From contig DAIMZO010000003.1 of assembly GCA_036733925.1 (NCBI GenBank), forward strand, positions 1-64,000: a DNA stretch of 64,000 bases, read 5' to 3'. The DNA comes from UBA2897 sp036733925. GTDB taxonomy: Bacteria; Bacillota; Negativicutes; Selenomonadales; Selenomonadaceae. Below are positions 9,559-19,001 of the stretch, in pieces; position 1 is the first letter of the stretch; each line of letters begins with the position of its first letter. The translations under genes were made by a program, and so were the position numbers. The notes under the pieces are model-generated. The model searched no databases. It worked only from the letters and a program-made list of their open reading frames with translations, and was not told the origin of the DNA.

Positions 9559-9602
9559 GATATCTGTTGTTGCGAGAGATTGCAGCAGACAACTGAAAAT
9601 GT

Positions 9603-9678
<76 letters not shown>

Positions 9679-9679
9679 T

Positions 9680-9755
<76 letters not shown>

Positions 9756-9768
9756 TCTAGAAATGGTC

Positions 9769-9799
9769 AAGCCTCCTTGTTTTTCAGGGAGGCTTTTGT
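9769..9799 (+). terminator. Intrinsic terminator of the tRNA-Lys operon
   Basis: AAGCCTCC (9769-9776) pairs with GGAGGCTT (9788-9795) and is followed by T-rich sequence. Confidence 0.8.
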
Positions 9800-9805
9800 T
9801 ATACT
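9777..9805 (+). promoter_or_regulatory. Putative surE promoter
   Basis: TTGTTT (9777-9782) and an extended -10, TGTTATACT ending at 9805, are 17 bases apart. The -35 box lies inside the loop of the tRNA terminator. Confidence 0.5.
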
Positions 9806-9855
9806 TATTTTCACAGACAAATGGAACGGACAACGGACAATAGAAAGGAAGATGG

Positions 9856-10620
9856 ATGGTGCGTATTTTACTGTCCAATGATGATGGGATCGGGGCAGAG
9901 GGCCTCGACGCGATGGTAAACGAGCTCGCGCCGGATCACGAGGTCATCGTATCGGCGCCGCTCTCGCAGCAGAGCGGGAAGTCGCACGCGATGACGGTGC
10001 ATGCGGAGGTCGAGCTGCTGCGCGGCGAGGCCATGATGGAGAAGTACCGCGCGTACGGGGTCGAGGCATGGGCCGTCGCTGGCACGCCGGTCGACAGCGT
10101 GAAGCTCTATCTCGAGGCGATGGCAAAGGTGCAGCCGGATGCTGTGGTGTCGGGCATCAACGACGGCTCGAACCTCGCGACGGATATCCTGTACTCGGGC
10201 ACAATCGGGGCGGCGCGCGAGGCGTTCCTGCACCGGGTGCCAGCTTTCGCGGTGTCGCGCGACTACGGGAGCGAATGGAGCTTCGCGGAGATCGCTCACG
10301 CGTTCCACAGCTTCCTGATGGAGACGATGGAGCGGCACGATGGCGAATGTTTCCTCTATAATGTGAATTTCCCGAAGAAGCACAATCCGGGCCCCGCGAA
10401 ATTCGTCTACGGCCGGCAGGGCGTACGCGACTACCTGAACGCCTACAACCGGATCGAGCGGGACGGGCGCATCTTCTACGCGGTGCACGGCACGCCGTAC
10501 GATACGGACAAGAGCGAGCCGACTGACATCTACGCGACGGAGCAGGGCTATGTCTCGGTGACGCCGCTGAAGGTCGACGCGACGGACTACGAGGAGATGG
10601 AGCGCGAGCTGAACCGCTGA
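9856..10620 (+). CDS. surE: 5'/3'-nucleotidase SurE
   Basis: This 254-residue cytoplasmic phosphatase releases phosphate from nucleoside 5'- and 3'-monophosphates and from short polyphosphate. The N-terminus ILLSNDDG carries the two metal-binding aspartates (Asp9, Asp10). The downstream SGIN and SGTIGAAREA motifs are typical, as is the length. AGGAAG lies just before the ATG at 9856. It has its own promoter and is followed by a 127-base gap with phased repeats, so it is probably transcribed alone. Confidence 0.93.
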   Translation: MVRILLSNDDGIGAEGLDAMVNELAPDHEVIVSAPLSQQSGKSHAMTVHAEVELLRGEAMMEKYRAYGVEAWAVAGTPVDSVKLYLEAMAKVQPDAVVSGINDGSNLATDILYSGTIGAAREAFLHRVPAFAVSRDYGSEWSFAEIAHAFHSFLMETMERHDGECFLYNVNFPKKHNPGPAKFVYGRQGVRDYLNAYNRIERDGRIFYAVHGTPYDTDKSEPTDIYATEQGYVSVTPLKVDATDYEEMERELNR

Positions 10621-10644
10621 CGGCGGCATTTGCACGGGGGAAAA

Positions 10645-10684
10645 GCCGGAATCTGCCGGAATCTGCCGGAAATGGCCGGAAACG
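10645..10684. repeat. Four 10-bp direct repeats upstream of ahcY
   Basis: GCCGGAATCT occurs twice in tandem (10645 and 10655), followed by GCCGGAAATG (10665) and GCCGGAAACG (10675). The shared core is GCCGGAA at a 10-base period, one helical turn, directly against the ahcY -35 region. Confidence 0.85.
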
Positions 10685-10713
10685 TGACACAGGGGCGGTT
10701 TTCGTGCTAGAAT
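10684..10713 (+). promoter_or_regulatory. Promoter of the ahcY operon
   Basis: GTGACA (10684-10689) and an extended -10, TGCTAGAAT ending at 10713, are 18 bases apart. The four GCCGGAA repeats abut the -35 box. Confidence 0.65.
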
Positions 10714-10747
10714 AGAGGTTGGACTAGAAATAGGAGGTTGATGATAG

Positions 10748-11989
10748 ATGGAATCTATGATTCGGGATATCCAGCTCGCACCGAGCGGGCACGATAAGAT
10801 CGATTGGGTCAAGAATTTCATGCCGGTGATGCATCACGTCGATGAGGAGTACTCGAAGACGAAGCCGTTCAAGGGCATCAAGATGGTCATCACGCTGCAC
10901 CTCGAGGCGAAGACGGCGTATATGGCGGAGATCTTCCATCACGCGGGCGCGGAGGTCGCCGTGACGGGCAGCAATCCGCTCTCCACGCAGGATGACGTCG
11001 CGGCGGCGCTCGTCGAGGACGGCGTGCATGTCTTTGCATGGCACGCGTGCACGGATGAGGAGTATTTCACGTTCATCAACCGCGCGCTCGATATCGAGCC
11101 GGACATCATCATCGATGACGGCGGCGACCTCGTGCACACGCTGCACACGTCGCGGCGCGAGCTCCTGCCGCATATCTTCGGCGGCAGCGAGGAGACGACG
11201 ACGGGCGTCAACCGCCTGCGCGGCCTCGCGAAGGCCGGCAGGCTCGAGTTCCCGATGCTCGCGGCGAACGATGCCTATATGAAATATCTGTTCGATAACC
11301 GCTACGGCACGGGCCAGTCGACCTGGGACGGCATCATGCGCACGACGAACCTCGTCGTCGCGGGCAAGAACGTCGTCATCGCGGGCTACGGCTGGTGCGG
11401 CAAGGGCGGCGCGATGCGTGCGCGCGGCCTCGGCGCGAACGTCATCATCACGGAGGTCGACCCGATCAAGGCCATCGAGGCCATCTTCGACGGCTTTCGC
11501 GTCATGCCGATGGATGAGGCCGCGAAGATCGGCGACATTTTCCTGACGCTGACGGGCGACAAGGACATCATCCGCAAGCGCCACTTCGAGAGCATGAAAA
11601 GCGGCGCCATCCTCGCGAACGCGGGCCATTTCGACTGCGAGATCAACATCCCGGAGCTCGAGAGCCTCTCGGTCTCGCGGCGCACGGTCCGCAAGAACAT
11701 CGAGGAATTCAAGCAGAAAGACGGCCGCAAGCTCTACCTGCTCGCTGAGGGCCGCCTCGTGAACCTCGGCGCGGGTGATGGGCATCCGGCGGAGATCATG
11801 GATCTCTCGTTCGGCGTGCAGTTCTTCTGCGCGATGCATATCCTGAAGCACCACGCGGAGCTCCAGAATCAGGTCTACGTGATGCCGGAGGAGATCAATA
11901 CCGAGCTCGCGAAGATCAAGCTCGACTCGCTCGGCGTGCAGATCGACACGCTGACCGACGAGCAGCGCGCCTACCTGAATCTGAACTGA
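10748..11989 (+). CDS. ahcY: Adenosylhomocysteinase
   Basis: This 413-residue cytoplasmic NAD-dependent enzyme splits S-adenosylhomocysteine (SAH), the product of methyl transfer, into adenosine and homocysteine. The NAD-binding loop GYGWCGKGGA is clear, as are the substrate-domain blocks THLEAKTAYMAE-like (TLHLEAKTA) and DDGGDLVHTLH. Length is near the family norm of about 420. It lies first in an operon with an SAH/methylthioadenosine-type deaminase, so this cell may process SAH by two routes. Start ATG 10748 follows AGGAGG. A short hairpin of the recurrent AGCCTTC family separates it from the next gene. Confidence 0.93.
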   Translation: MESMIRDIQLAPSGHDKIDWVKNFMPVMHHVDEEYSKTKPFKGIKMVITLHLEAKTAYMAEIFHHAGAEVAVTGSNPLSTQDDVAAALVEDGVHVFAWHACTDEEYFTFINRALDIEPDIIIDDGGDLVHTLHTSRRELLPHIFGGSEETTTGVNRLRGLAKAGRLEFPMLAANDAYMKYLFDNRYGTGQSTWDGIMRTTNLVVAGKNVVIAGYGWCGKGGAMRARGLGANVIITEVDPIKAIEAIFDGFRVMPMDEAAKIGDIFLTLTGDKDIIRKRHFESMKSGAILANAGHFDCEINIPELESLSVSRRTVRKNIEEFKQKDGRKLYLLAEGRLVNLGAGDGHPAEIMDLSFGVQFFCAMHILKHHAELQNQVYVMPEEINTELAKIKLDSLGVQIDTLTDEQRAYLNLN

Positions 11990-11996
11990 GACTGTT

Positions 11997-12019
11997 AGCC
12001 TTCTCCACAGGGGAAGGCT
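11997..12019. repeat. AGCCTTCCCC-type hairpin (copy 1)
   Basis: A 10-bp stem, AGCCTTCTCC with GGGGAAGGCT, closes a three-base loop ACA. It lies inside the ahcY-mtaD operon and lacks a T run, so it is more likely an RNA-processing or stabilising hairpin than a full terminator. Confidence 0.75.
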
Positions 12020-12041
12020 TGTATAAGGAGAACACGAATAC

Positions 12042-13322
12042 ATGAAAACACTGATCAAGAACGTCTACACGTTGCTGCCGGACGGCACGACGCCGCTCAC
12101 GAACATCCTGATCGACAAAGACCGGATCGTCGGCACGGGTGAGGTACCGGAGGACTTCCACCCGGCGAAGATCATCGACGGTACGGATCATTTCGCAATC
12201 CCGGGCTTCGTCAACGCGCATACGCATACGTCGATGACGCTGCTGCGCAGCTACCGCGACGATATGGCCCTGATGGACTGGCTGCACAGCATCTGGCCCA
12301 TCGAGGACAAGATGCAGTCCGAAGACATCTACTGGGGCGCGATGCTCGCGATGGCCGAGATGATCCGCACGGGCACGACGACGTTCGCGGACATGTACGG
12401 GCCGTACATGGAGCGCGTCGCTGAGGCGACAATCGACGCGGGCCTGCGCGGTGTGCTGTCGCGCGGCATCATCGGTGTCGCACCGGACAGCGAGAAGCGC
12501 CTGCAGACGAATGTCGAGCTGTTCCAGGACTACAATGGCGCGGCGGACGGCCGCATCACGGTCATGTTCGGCCCGCACGCACCGTATACCTGCCCGCCGG
12601 ACTTCCTGAAGAAGGTCGCAAAGGCCGCGCAGAGTCTCGGCGCGGAGATCCATATCCACATGCATGAGACGCTCGACGAGATCAACGGCTCGCTGAAGGA
12701 GTACGGCAAGCGCCCGTTCGCGTGGGTCGAGGAGACCGGCCTGTTCGACGGCAAGGGCACGCTTGCGGCGCACTGCGTGCACATGGACGACAACGACATC
12801 GAGATTGTGAAGCGCCACCATATCCGCGTCGCGCACAACCCGACGAGCAACATGAAACTCGCGAGCGGCGTCGCGCCGGTGCCGCGCATGCGGAAAGAAG
12901 GCATCTGCGTCGCGCTCGGCACGGATGGCACCTCGTCGAACAACAACCTCGACATGCTCGAGGAGGTCAACCTCGCGGCGATGCTGCACAAGGTGCACGC
13001 GCTAGACCCGCTCGCCATCCCGGCGCTCGAGGCGCTGAAGATGGGCACGGAGTACGGCGCGGAGGCCGTCGGCATCCCGGATATCGGCAAGATCGAGAAG
13101 GGGTACAAGGCGGATATCACGCTCTTTGACATGGACAGCCTGACCTGGTGCCCGCGTCACGACCTCGTGAGCCTGCTCGTCTACGCGGCGAGCGCCCGCG
13201 ACGTCGACACGGTGCTCGTCGACGGCCGCGTCCTGCTTGAGCACGGCGAGTACAAGACCCTCGATGTCGAGCGGATCAAGTACGAGACCCAGTGCGCGGC
13301 AGACCGCCTGACGAAAAGCTGA
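12042..13322 (+). CDS. mtaD: 5-methylthioadenosine/S-adenosylhomocysteine deaminase
   Basis: This 426-residue zinc amidohydrolase of the TrzA/AtzA group would deaminate SAH to S-inosylhomocysteine, methylthioadenosine or both. Metal ligands are visible in NAHTHT (His60, His62), in HIHMHE and in AHCVH, with the aspartate in LGTDGTSSNNN. The neighbour ahcY supports the SAH/adenosine role over guanine or chlorotriazine substrates. TAAGGAG precedes the start. The 3' end again shows C-ending codons. Confidence 0.85.
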   Translation: MKTLIKNVYTLLPDGTTPLTNILIDKDRIVGTGEVPEDFHPAKIIDGTDHFAIPGFVNAHTHTSMTLLRSYRDDMALMDWLHSIWPIEDKMQSEDIYWGAMLAMAEMIRTGTTTFADMYGPYMERVAEATIDAGLRGVLSRGIIGVAPDSEKRLQTNVELFQDYNGAADGRITVMFGPHAPYTCPPDFLKKVAKAAQSLGAEIHIHMHETLDEINGSLKEYGKRPFAWVEETGLFDGKGTLAAHCVHMDDNDIEIVKRHHIRVAHNPTSNMKLASGVAPVPRMRKEGICVALGTDGTSSNNNLDMLEEVNLAAMLHKVHALDPLAIPALEALKMGTEYGAEAVGIPDIGKIEKGYKADITLFDMDSLTWCPRHDLVSLLVYAASARDVDTVLVDGRVLLEHGEYKTLDVERIKYETQCAADRLTKS

Positions 13323-13324
13323 TT

Positions 13325-13345
13325 GCCTTCCCCATAGGGGAAGGC
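13325..13345. repeat. AGCCTTCCCC-type hairpin (copy 2)
   Basis: GCCTTCCCC and GGGGAAGGC pair perfectly around the loop ATA, three bases after the mtaD stop. It has no T run of its own; a second hairpin follows. Confidence 0.8.
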
Positions 13346-13355
13346 TTATTTGTGA

Positions 13356-13409
13356 CAAAAGAGAGGCCGCCGTAAGAACAGGTTTGTGTTCATACGACAG
13401 CTCTTTTTT
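13356..13409 (+). terminator. Intrinsic terminator after mtaD
   Basis: CGTAAGAACA (13371-13380) pairs with TGTTCATACG (13387-13396), with one A-A mismatch, below which AGAG/CTCT can extend the stem. Six T follow at 13404-13409. Confidence 0.7.
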
Positions 13410-13453
13410 GCATCATAGCATAGATTCGTAAAAACGGAAATGAGGTGAGTATT

Positions 13454-16069
13454 TTGGCAAGAAAAACAGCGTCGAAGCCGGCGAAGCGCCGCACGCGCCG
13501 CACGGCGAAGGCGAAGGAGCAGCAGGCGGCCGCGATGAACCCGGGCCGCCGCTACGAGCTCGCGGGCCTCGCCATCTTCGCGGCGGGCCTGATCTCGCTC
13601 TGCGGCCTGCTCGGCCTGAACGTCGGTTTCGTCGGCCTTTCTTTTGCCAAGGTGCTGCATTATCTGTTCGGCATCGGCGCCATCGTGCCGACGCTCCTGC
13701 TGCTGCTGATCGGCTGGCTCTACATGACGAAGCATCACGGGATCCGCTACTCCGTGCGCTTCTTCGGGCTCGCGCTGCTGTTCCTGTCCGTGCTCGCCAT
13801 CTGGCATCATTTCGTGATCCCGCCGGGACGCGAGATCCTGCCGGAGAGCCTCGCACGCGGCGGCGGCCTCGCGGGCGGCGCCATCCTGTTCATCCTGCGG
13901 AAGTTCTTCGGCATCGACGGCACGATCATCCTGCTCGGCATCGCGGTCGTCGGGGCCGTCCTGCTCTCGACGACCTGGTCGCTCGCGAAGGGCCTGCTGA
14001 AGACGCAGGAAAAGGTTGAGAAGGGCGCGAGCGTGACGGCGGGCGCCATGGAGACCGCCATCTCGGTGACGGCGACCAAGGCGGTCGCGGCCGGCTCGGC
14101 GGTCACGGAGCACGTCAGCGAGAAAGTCGCGGCGCTCCGAAAGAAGCGTTCGTTCTACAATCAGGAGAAAGACTCGCATTTCGCGGAGAAGCCAGAGGAA
14201 GACAAAGCGGAAATGCCGGACGGGCTGCATACGGAGATCGTGCGCGTGAGCGAGGTCACGAAGGTGACGGACGCGGAAAACACTGCGTCGGCAGAGCCCG
14301 TAGAGCCGCCTGTGAAGCCCGCGTCGAAATTCACGATTGAGTACAGCACGGATCACGCGGAGGGCGGCCGCGAGGCAGCGGAATCCGCAGAGCCATCCGG
14401 CGAAGAGGCAGCGGGTACCGGCATGCCGGCACCCGCCCGGACACCTGCTGCGGCGGCCGCGCCGCTGCCGGATGGAAGCTTCGGCATGCCGGGGGCCGGC
14501 GCGAATCCGTCATTCGGGGACTACCTGCGCCCAACGCCGAAGGCAACGCCAGAGGCGCAGGCCGCGGACGCCGCGATGGCAGCGCCGCCGAAGCCCTACG
14601 TGCTGCCGAAGGTCACGGAGATCCTCTCGAAGCATGCCAAGAAGAAGAACAAGGCCATGGAGATCGAGATCGAGGAGAACGCGCGGACGCTCCAGCAGAC
14701 GCTCGAGAATTTCAAGGTCAAGGCGACCATCCTCAACGCCTGCCACGGGCCGGCGGTCACGCGCTACGAGCTCGAGCCGGCGCCGGGCGTCAAGGTCAGC
14801 AAGATCACGAACCTCTCTGAGGACATCGCGCTCGCGCTCGCCGCGACCTCCGTGCGCATCGAGCCAATCCCGGGCAAGGCCGCAATCGGCATCGAGGTGC
14901 CGAACAGCGAGCTCGAGGGCGTGCAGCTCCGCGAGGTGCTCGAAAGCGAGAAATTCGCCCGCGCGAAGTCGAAGCTAACGGTCGGCCTTGGCATGGACAT
15001 CGGCGGGCAGGCCATCTTCGCGGATCTCGCGAAGATGCCGCATCTGCTCGTCGCCGGCGCGACGGGCTCCGGCAAATCGGTCTGCATCAATACCTTGATC
15101 TGCTCCATCCTGTTCAAGGCGAAGCCGGACGAGGTCAAGTTCATCCTCGTCGACCCGAAGATGGTCGAGCTCTCGAACTACAACGGCATCCCGCACCTCA
15201 TGGTGCCGGTCGTGACCGAGGCGAAGAAGGCCGCGTCGGTGCTGAACTGGTCCGTGCAGGAGATGGAGAAGCGCTACGCGAAATTCGCGGAGGTCAACGT
15301 GCGCAACATGGAGACCTACAATCGCAAGTTCCCCGATGACAAGATGCCGGCCATCGTCATCATCATCGATGAGCTCGCCGACCTCATGATGGTCGCGCCG
15401 CACGATGTCGAGGACGCAATCTGCCGGCTCGCGCAGAAGGCGCGCGCGGCGGGCATCCACATGGTGCTCGCGACGCAGCGCCCGTCCGTCGACGTCATCA
15501 CGGGCATCATCAAGGCGAACATCCCGTCGCGCATCTCGTTCGCGGTCTCGTCGCAGATCGACTCGCGCACGATCCTCGACCGGAGCGGTGCGGAGAAGCT
15601 GCTCGGCAAGGGCGACATGCTGTTCTACCCGGTCGGCGCGTCGAAGCCCCTGCGCGTGCAGGGCGCGTTCGTCAGCGACGATGAGGTCGAGAAGCTCCTG
15701 ACCTTCATCCGCGCACAGGGCCAGGAGATGGAGACGAACGAGGAAATCGTCGCATTCACCGAGCGCGAGCTGCAGGAAAAAGAGGAGGGCGAGAAGAAGG
15801 GCGCCGCGCGCAAGAAACCGGCGATGGACGCCCTGCTCCCGGACGCGGTCGCGCTGATCTACAGCACGGGCGTCGCGTCGACCTCCTCCGTGCAGCGGCG
15901 GTTCAGCATCGGCTACACGCACGCCGCGCGCCTCATCGACACGATGGAGGAGCTCGGCATCGTCAGCGGGTCGAACGGCAGCAAGCCGCGCGACATCCTG
16001 ATGAGCGCGGAGGAAGCCGGGGCGGCCGTCGACCGCGCCATGCAGGGCGGCGAGGAGCCCGTGGCCTGA
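13454..16069 (+). CDS. ftsK: DNA translocase FtsK/SpoIIIE
   Basis: This 871-residue membrane ATPase pumps chromosomal DNA through the division septum and aligns dif sites. A basic tail is followed by four membrane segments in residues 30-190. A variable acidic and Ala/Pro-rich linker runs to about residue 380. The motor domain then begins, with Walker A GATGSGKS and Walker B IIIIDELADL. The last 70 residues form the DNA-reading gamma winged helix (LLPDAVALIYSTG). I chose TTG 13454 because GAGGTG (13443-13448) is five bases upstream; the GTG at 13445 overlaps that site. It stands alone between terminators. Confidence 0.93.
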   Translation: MARKTASKPAKRRTRRTAKAKEQQAAAMNPGRRYELAGLAIFAAGLISLCGLLGLNVGFVGLSFAKVLHYLFGIGAIVPTLLLLLIGWLYMTKHHGIRYSVRFFGLALLFLSVLAIWHHFVIPPGREILPESLARGGGLAGGAILFILRKFFGIDGTIILLGIAVVGAVLLSTTWSLAKGLLKTQEKVEKGASVTAGAMETAISVTATKAVAAGSAVTEHVSEKVAALRKKRSFYNQEKDSHFAEKPEEDKAEMPDGLHTEIVRVSEVTKVTDAENTASAEPVEPPVKPASKFTIEYSTDHAEGGREAAESAEPSGEEAAGTGMPAPARTPAAAAAPLPDGSFGMPGAGANPSFGDYLRPTPKATPEAQAADAAMAAPPKPYVLPKVTEILSKHAKKKNKAMEIEIEENARTLQQTLENFKVKATILNACHGPAVTRYELEPAPGVKVSKITNLSEDIALALAATSVRIEPIPGKAAIGIEVPNSELEGVQLREVLESEKFARAKSKLTVGLGMDIGGQAIFADLAKMPHLLVAGATGSGKSVCINTLICSILFKAKPDEVKFILVDPKMVELSNYNGIPHLMVPVVTEAKKAASVLNWSVQEMEKRYAKFAEVNVRNMETYNRKFPDDKMPAIVIIIDELADLMMVAPHDVEDAICRLAQKARAAGIHMVLATQRPSVDVITGIIKANIPSRISFAVSSQIDSRTILDRSGAEKLLGKGDMLFYPVGASKPLRVQGAFVSDDEVEKLLTFIRAQGQEMETNEEIVAFTERELQEKEEGEKKGAARKKPAMDALLPDAVALIYSTGVASTSSVQRRFSIGYTHAARLIDTMEELGIVSGSNGSKPRDILMSAEEAGAAVDRAMQGGEEPVA

Positions 16070-16083
16070 TTCGGTGGAAACAC

Positions 16084-16112
16084 TTGCAACGCCTCGGAAA
16101 AGCGGTTACAAT
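16084..16112 (+). promoter_or_regulatory. Promoter of the dapF-yicC region
   Basis: TTGCAA (16084-16089) and TACAAT (16107-16112) are 17 bases apart, 34 bases before the dapF start. Confidence 0.75.
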
Positions 16113-16146
16113 AGATAGATAGACAGAACATGCGGAGGGAAAGACT

Positions 16147-16983
<837 letters not shown>

Positions 16984-16995
16984 AGAGGGACCACA

Positions 16996-17871
16996 ATGCT
17001 GAAGAGCATGACAGGCTTCGGCGCAGGAAAAGCCGAGGACGAGGACTTCAAGGTCAGCGTCGAAATAAAGGCGGTCAACCAGCGCTATCTGGAGCAGAAT
17101 TTCCACATGGGCGCTGCGCTGAACGCGATGGAGCCGGATCTGCGCGCGGAGATCGCCAAGCATGCAGCGCGCGGCAAACTCGATATCTATATCGACTACG
17201 TCGACCGGCGCGAATCGGAGCGCGAGATTCACGTCAACGAGGGGCTCGCGCGGGCCTACCAGACCGCGCTGAACGAGATCAGCGATGTGCTGCGCATGGC
17301 GCGGCCGGACGATGTCGTGGCCATCGCGGGCTACCCGGACGTCCTGCAGATCGAGAACACAGGCGATGTCTCCGCGATGGAGCCGTTGCTGCTCGCGGCG
17401 CTCCGCGAAGCGCTAGGCGGCCTCGATGCGATGCGCCGCAAAGAGGGCGCGCATATCGAGCAGGATTTCGAGGGACGCCTGAAGACGCTCGAGGGCGATG
17501 TCGCGGCTTTGCGGGAGCTCGCGCCGAAGATCGTTGATGGGTACCGCAGCCGTCTGCAGAAGACGCTTTCGGAGCTCATCGGGGACAAGGTTGATGAGAC
17601 CCGCCTGATCGAGGAGACCGCGCTTTACGCGGACAAGGTGAACTTCACCGAGGAGGTCGTGCGCCTCGACAGCCATTTCGCGCAGTTCGGCGCACTGATC
17701 CGCGAGAGCGGGGAGCCCGTCGGCCGCAAGCTCGATTTCCTGATCCAGGAGATGAACCGCGAGACGAACACGATCGGCTCGAAGGCGAACTCCGCCGAGG
17801 CCGCGCAGGTCGTCGTCGCGATGAAGAGCGAGATCGAGAAGCTGCGCGAGCAGGTGCAGAACATCGAATGA
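16996..17871 (+). CDS. yicC: YicC/YloC-family endoribonuclease
   Basis: This 291-residue cytoplasmic protein matches the YicC family, in which members cleave single-stranded RNA and affect sRNA turnover and stationary-phase survival. The N-terminus MLKSMTGFG and the C-terminal EMNRETNTIGSKANS block are diagnostic. GAGGG lies before the ATG. It is the first gene of the widely conserved Firmicutes order yicC-remA-gmk-rpoZ-coaBC, and remA starts 10 bases after its stop. Confidence 0.93.
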   Translation: MLKSMTGFGAGKAEDEDFKVSVEIKAVNQRYLEQNFHMGAALNAMEPDLRAEIAKHAARGKLDIYIDYVDRRESEREIHVNEGLARAYQTALNEISDVLRMARPDDVVAIAGYPDVLQIENTGDVSAMEPLLLAALREALGGLDAMRRKEGAHIEQDFEGRLKTLEGDVAALRELAPKIVDGYRSRLQKTLSELIGDKVDETRLIEETALYADKVNFTEEVVRLDSHFAQFGALIRESGEPVGRKLDFLIQEMNRETNTIGSKANSAEAAQVVVAMKSEIEKLREQVQNIE

Positions 17872-17881
17872 GGTGAGGACA

Positions 17882-18169
17882 ATGGGCATTCGGCTCATCA
17901 ACATCGGATTCGGCAATGTCGTCTCGGCGAACCGCATCATCGCGGTCATCAGCCCGGAGTCCGCGCCAATCAAGCGCATCATTCAGGAAGCGCGCGACGC
18001 GGAACGCCTCATCGACGCGACCTACGGCCGGCGCAAGCGCGCCGTCATCATCATGGACAGTGGCCATGTGATCCTGTCCGCGGTGCAGCCGGAGACGGTC
18101 GGCCGCCGCATGATCGAGGACGAGCGAGATACGATGGACAAAGATACGATAGAGGAAGAAAAGCTATGA
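17882..18169 (+). CDS. remA: RemA/DUF370 regulatory protein
   Basis: This 95-residue protein belongs to the DUF370 family. In Bacillus subtilis RemA is a ring-forming DNA-binding activator of biofilm-matrix and osmoprotection genes. The family core MGIRLINIGFGN and the loop with RRKRAVIIMDSGHVILS are present. I chose ATG 17882, which has AGGTGAGG upstream, over the GTG nine bases earlier. The last codons overlap gmk by four bases, and a short acidic tail (DTIEEEKL) is longer than in Bacillus. The role here is inferred. Confidence 0.9.
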   Translation: MGIRLINIGFGNVVSANRIIAVISPESAPIKRIIQEARDAERLIDATYGRRKRAVIIMDSGHVILSAVQPETVGRRMIEDERDTMDKDTIEEEKL

Positions 18170-18780
18170 AGAAGAAAGGACTTTTGATCGTGGTCTCGGG
18201 GCCGTCCGGCACGGGCAAGGGCACGGTCTGCACGGAGCTCCTGCAGCAGACGCCGGAGCTCGCGTATTCGATCTCCGCGACGACGCGCGCACCGCGCGAG
18301 GGCGAGAAAGACGGCGTCAACTATTATTTCCTGACGAAGGACGAGTTCGAGAAGAAGATCGCCGCCGGCGGCTTCCTCGAGCACGCGAATGTCTACGGGA
18401 ACTACTACGGGACGCCGCTCGACAAGGTTGAGGAACGCCTCGCGGACGGGCAGGACATCCTGCTCGAGATCGATATCCAGGGCGCGATGAACGTCATGGC
18501 GAAATGCCCGCAGGGCATTTTCATCTTCCTGCTGCCGCCGTCTATCCAGGAGCTCGAGCGCCGCATCCGCGGCCGGGGCTCCGAGACGCCGGAGTCGCTC
18601 GAGCGCCGCATGAACTCGGCGAAAAACGAGATCGAGATTGGCAAGAAGTATCAGTACGTGGTCGTCAACGATACCGTTGATCACGCGGTCGCACAGATCA
18701 AGGACATCCTGACGGCCGAACATTGCCGTGTCGCAAAGAATCAAGAACTTTTTGAGGTGCTGGAACATGAAGAAAGATAA
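18166..18780 (+). CDS. gmk: Guanylate kinase
   Basis: This 204-residue cytoplasmic enzyme phosphorylates GMP and dGMP with ATP. The P-loop GPSGTGKGT lies at residues 12-20, and the GMP-binding region with STTRxPRxGE-like ATTRAPREGE follows. Length is typical. It overlaps remA by four bases, and rpoZ begins within its last codons, so the genes are translationally linked. Confidence 0.95.
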   Translation: MKKKGLLIVVSGPSGTGKGTVCTELLQQTPELAYSISATTRAPREGEKDGVNYYFLTKDEFEKKIAAGGFLEHANVYGNYYGTPLDKVEERLADGQDILLEIDIQGAMNVMAKCPQGIFIFLLPPSIQELERRIRGRGSETPESLERRMNSAKNEIEIGKKYQYVVVNDTVDHAVAQIKDILTAEHCRVAKNQELFEVLEHEER

Positions 18781-18997
18781 CGAACCGATGAGCATGGTCA
18801 ATCCGTCGACGGATACGCTGATGACGAAGGTCGACAGCCGCTACGGGCTCGTCGTCTGCGCGTCGAAACGCGCGAGAGAGCTTGTCGACGGCGCAGAGCC
18901 GAAATGCGAGAAGATGTCGACGAAGGACGTCACGAACGCGCTGGAGGAGATCGCCGAGGGCGAGATCAACTACACGCTTTCGAAAGATGAGGAATGA
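18767..18997 (+). CDS. rpoZ: RNA polymerase omega subunit
   Basis: This 76-residue small subunit helps to assemble and stabilise RNA polymerase. The block SRYGLVVCASKRARELVDG corresponds to the conserved helix with KRAR, and NALEEIAEGEI follows. I chose ATG 18767, which has GAGGTG (18754-18759) upstream inside gmk; an earlier in-frame start has no site. The 14-base overlap with gmk and the position before coaBC are typical of Firmicutes. Confidence 0.92.
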   Translation: MKKDNEPMSMVNPSTDTLMTKVDSRYGLVVCASKRARELVDGAEPKCEKMSTKDVTNALEEIAEGEINYTLSKDEE

Positions 18998-19001
18998 CGG
19001 G

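Noticed and set aside
10645..10684. CRISPR array
   Set aside because: The repeats are 10 bp without spacers.
10621..10747. SAM or SAH riboswitch before ahcY
   Set aside because: No aptamer consensus fits; the region holds direct repeats and a promoter.
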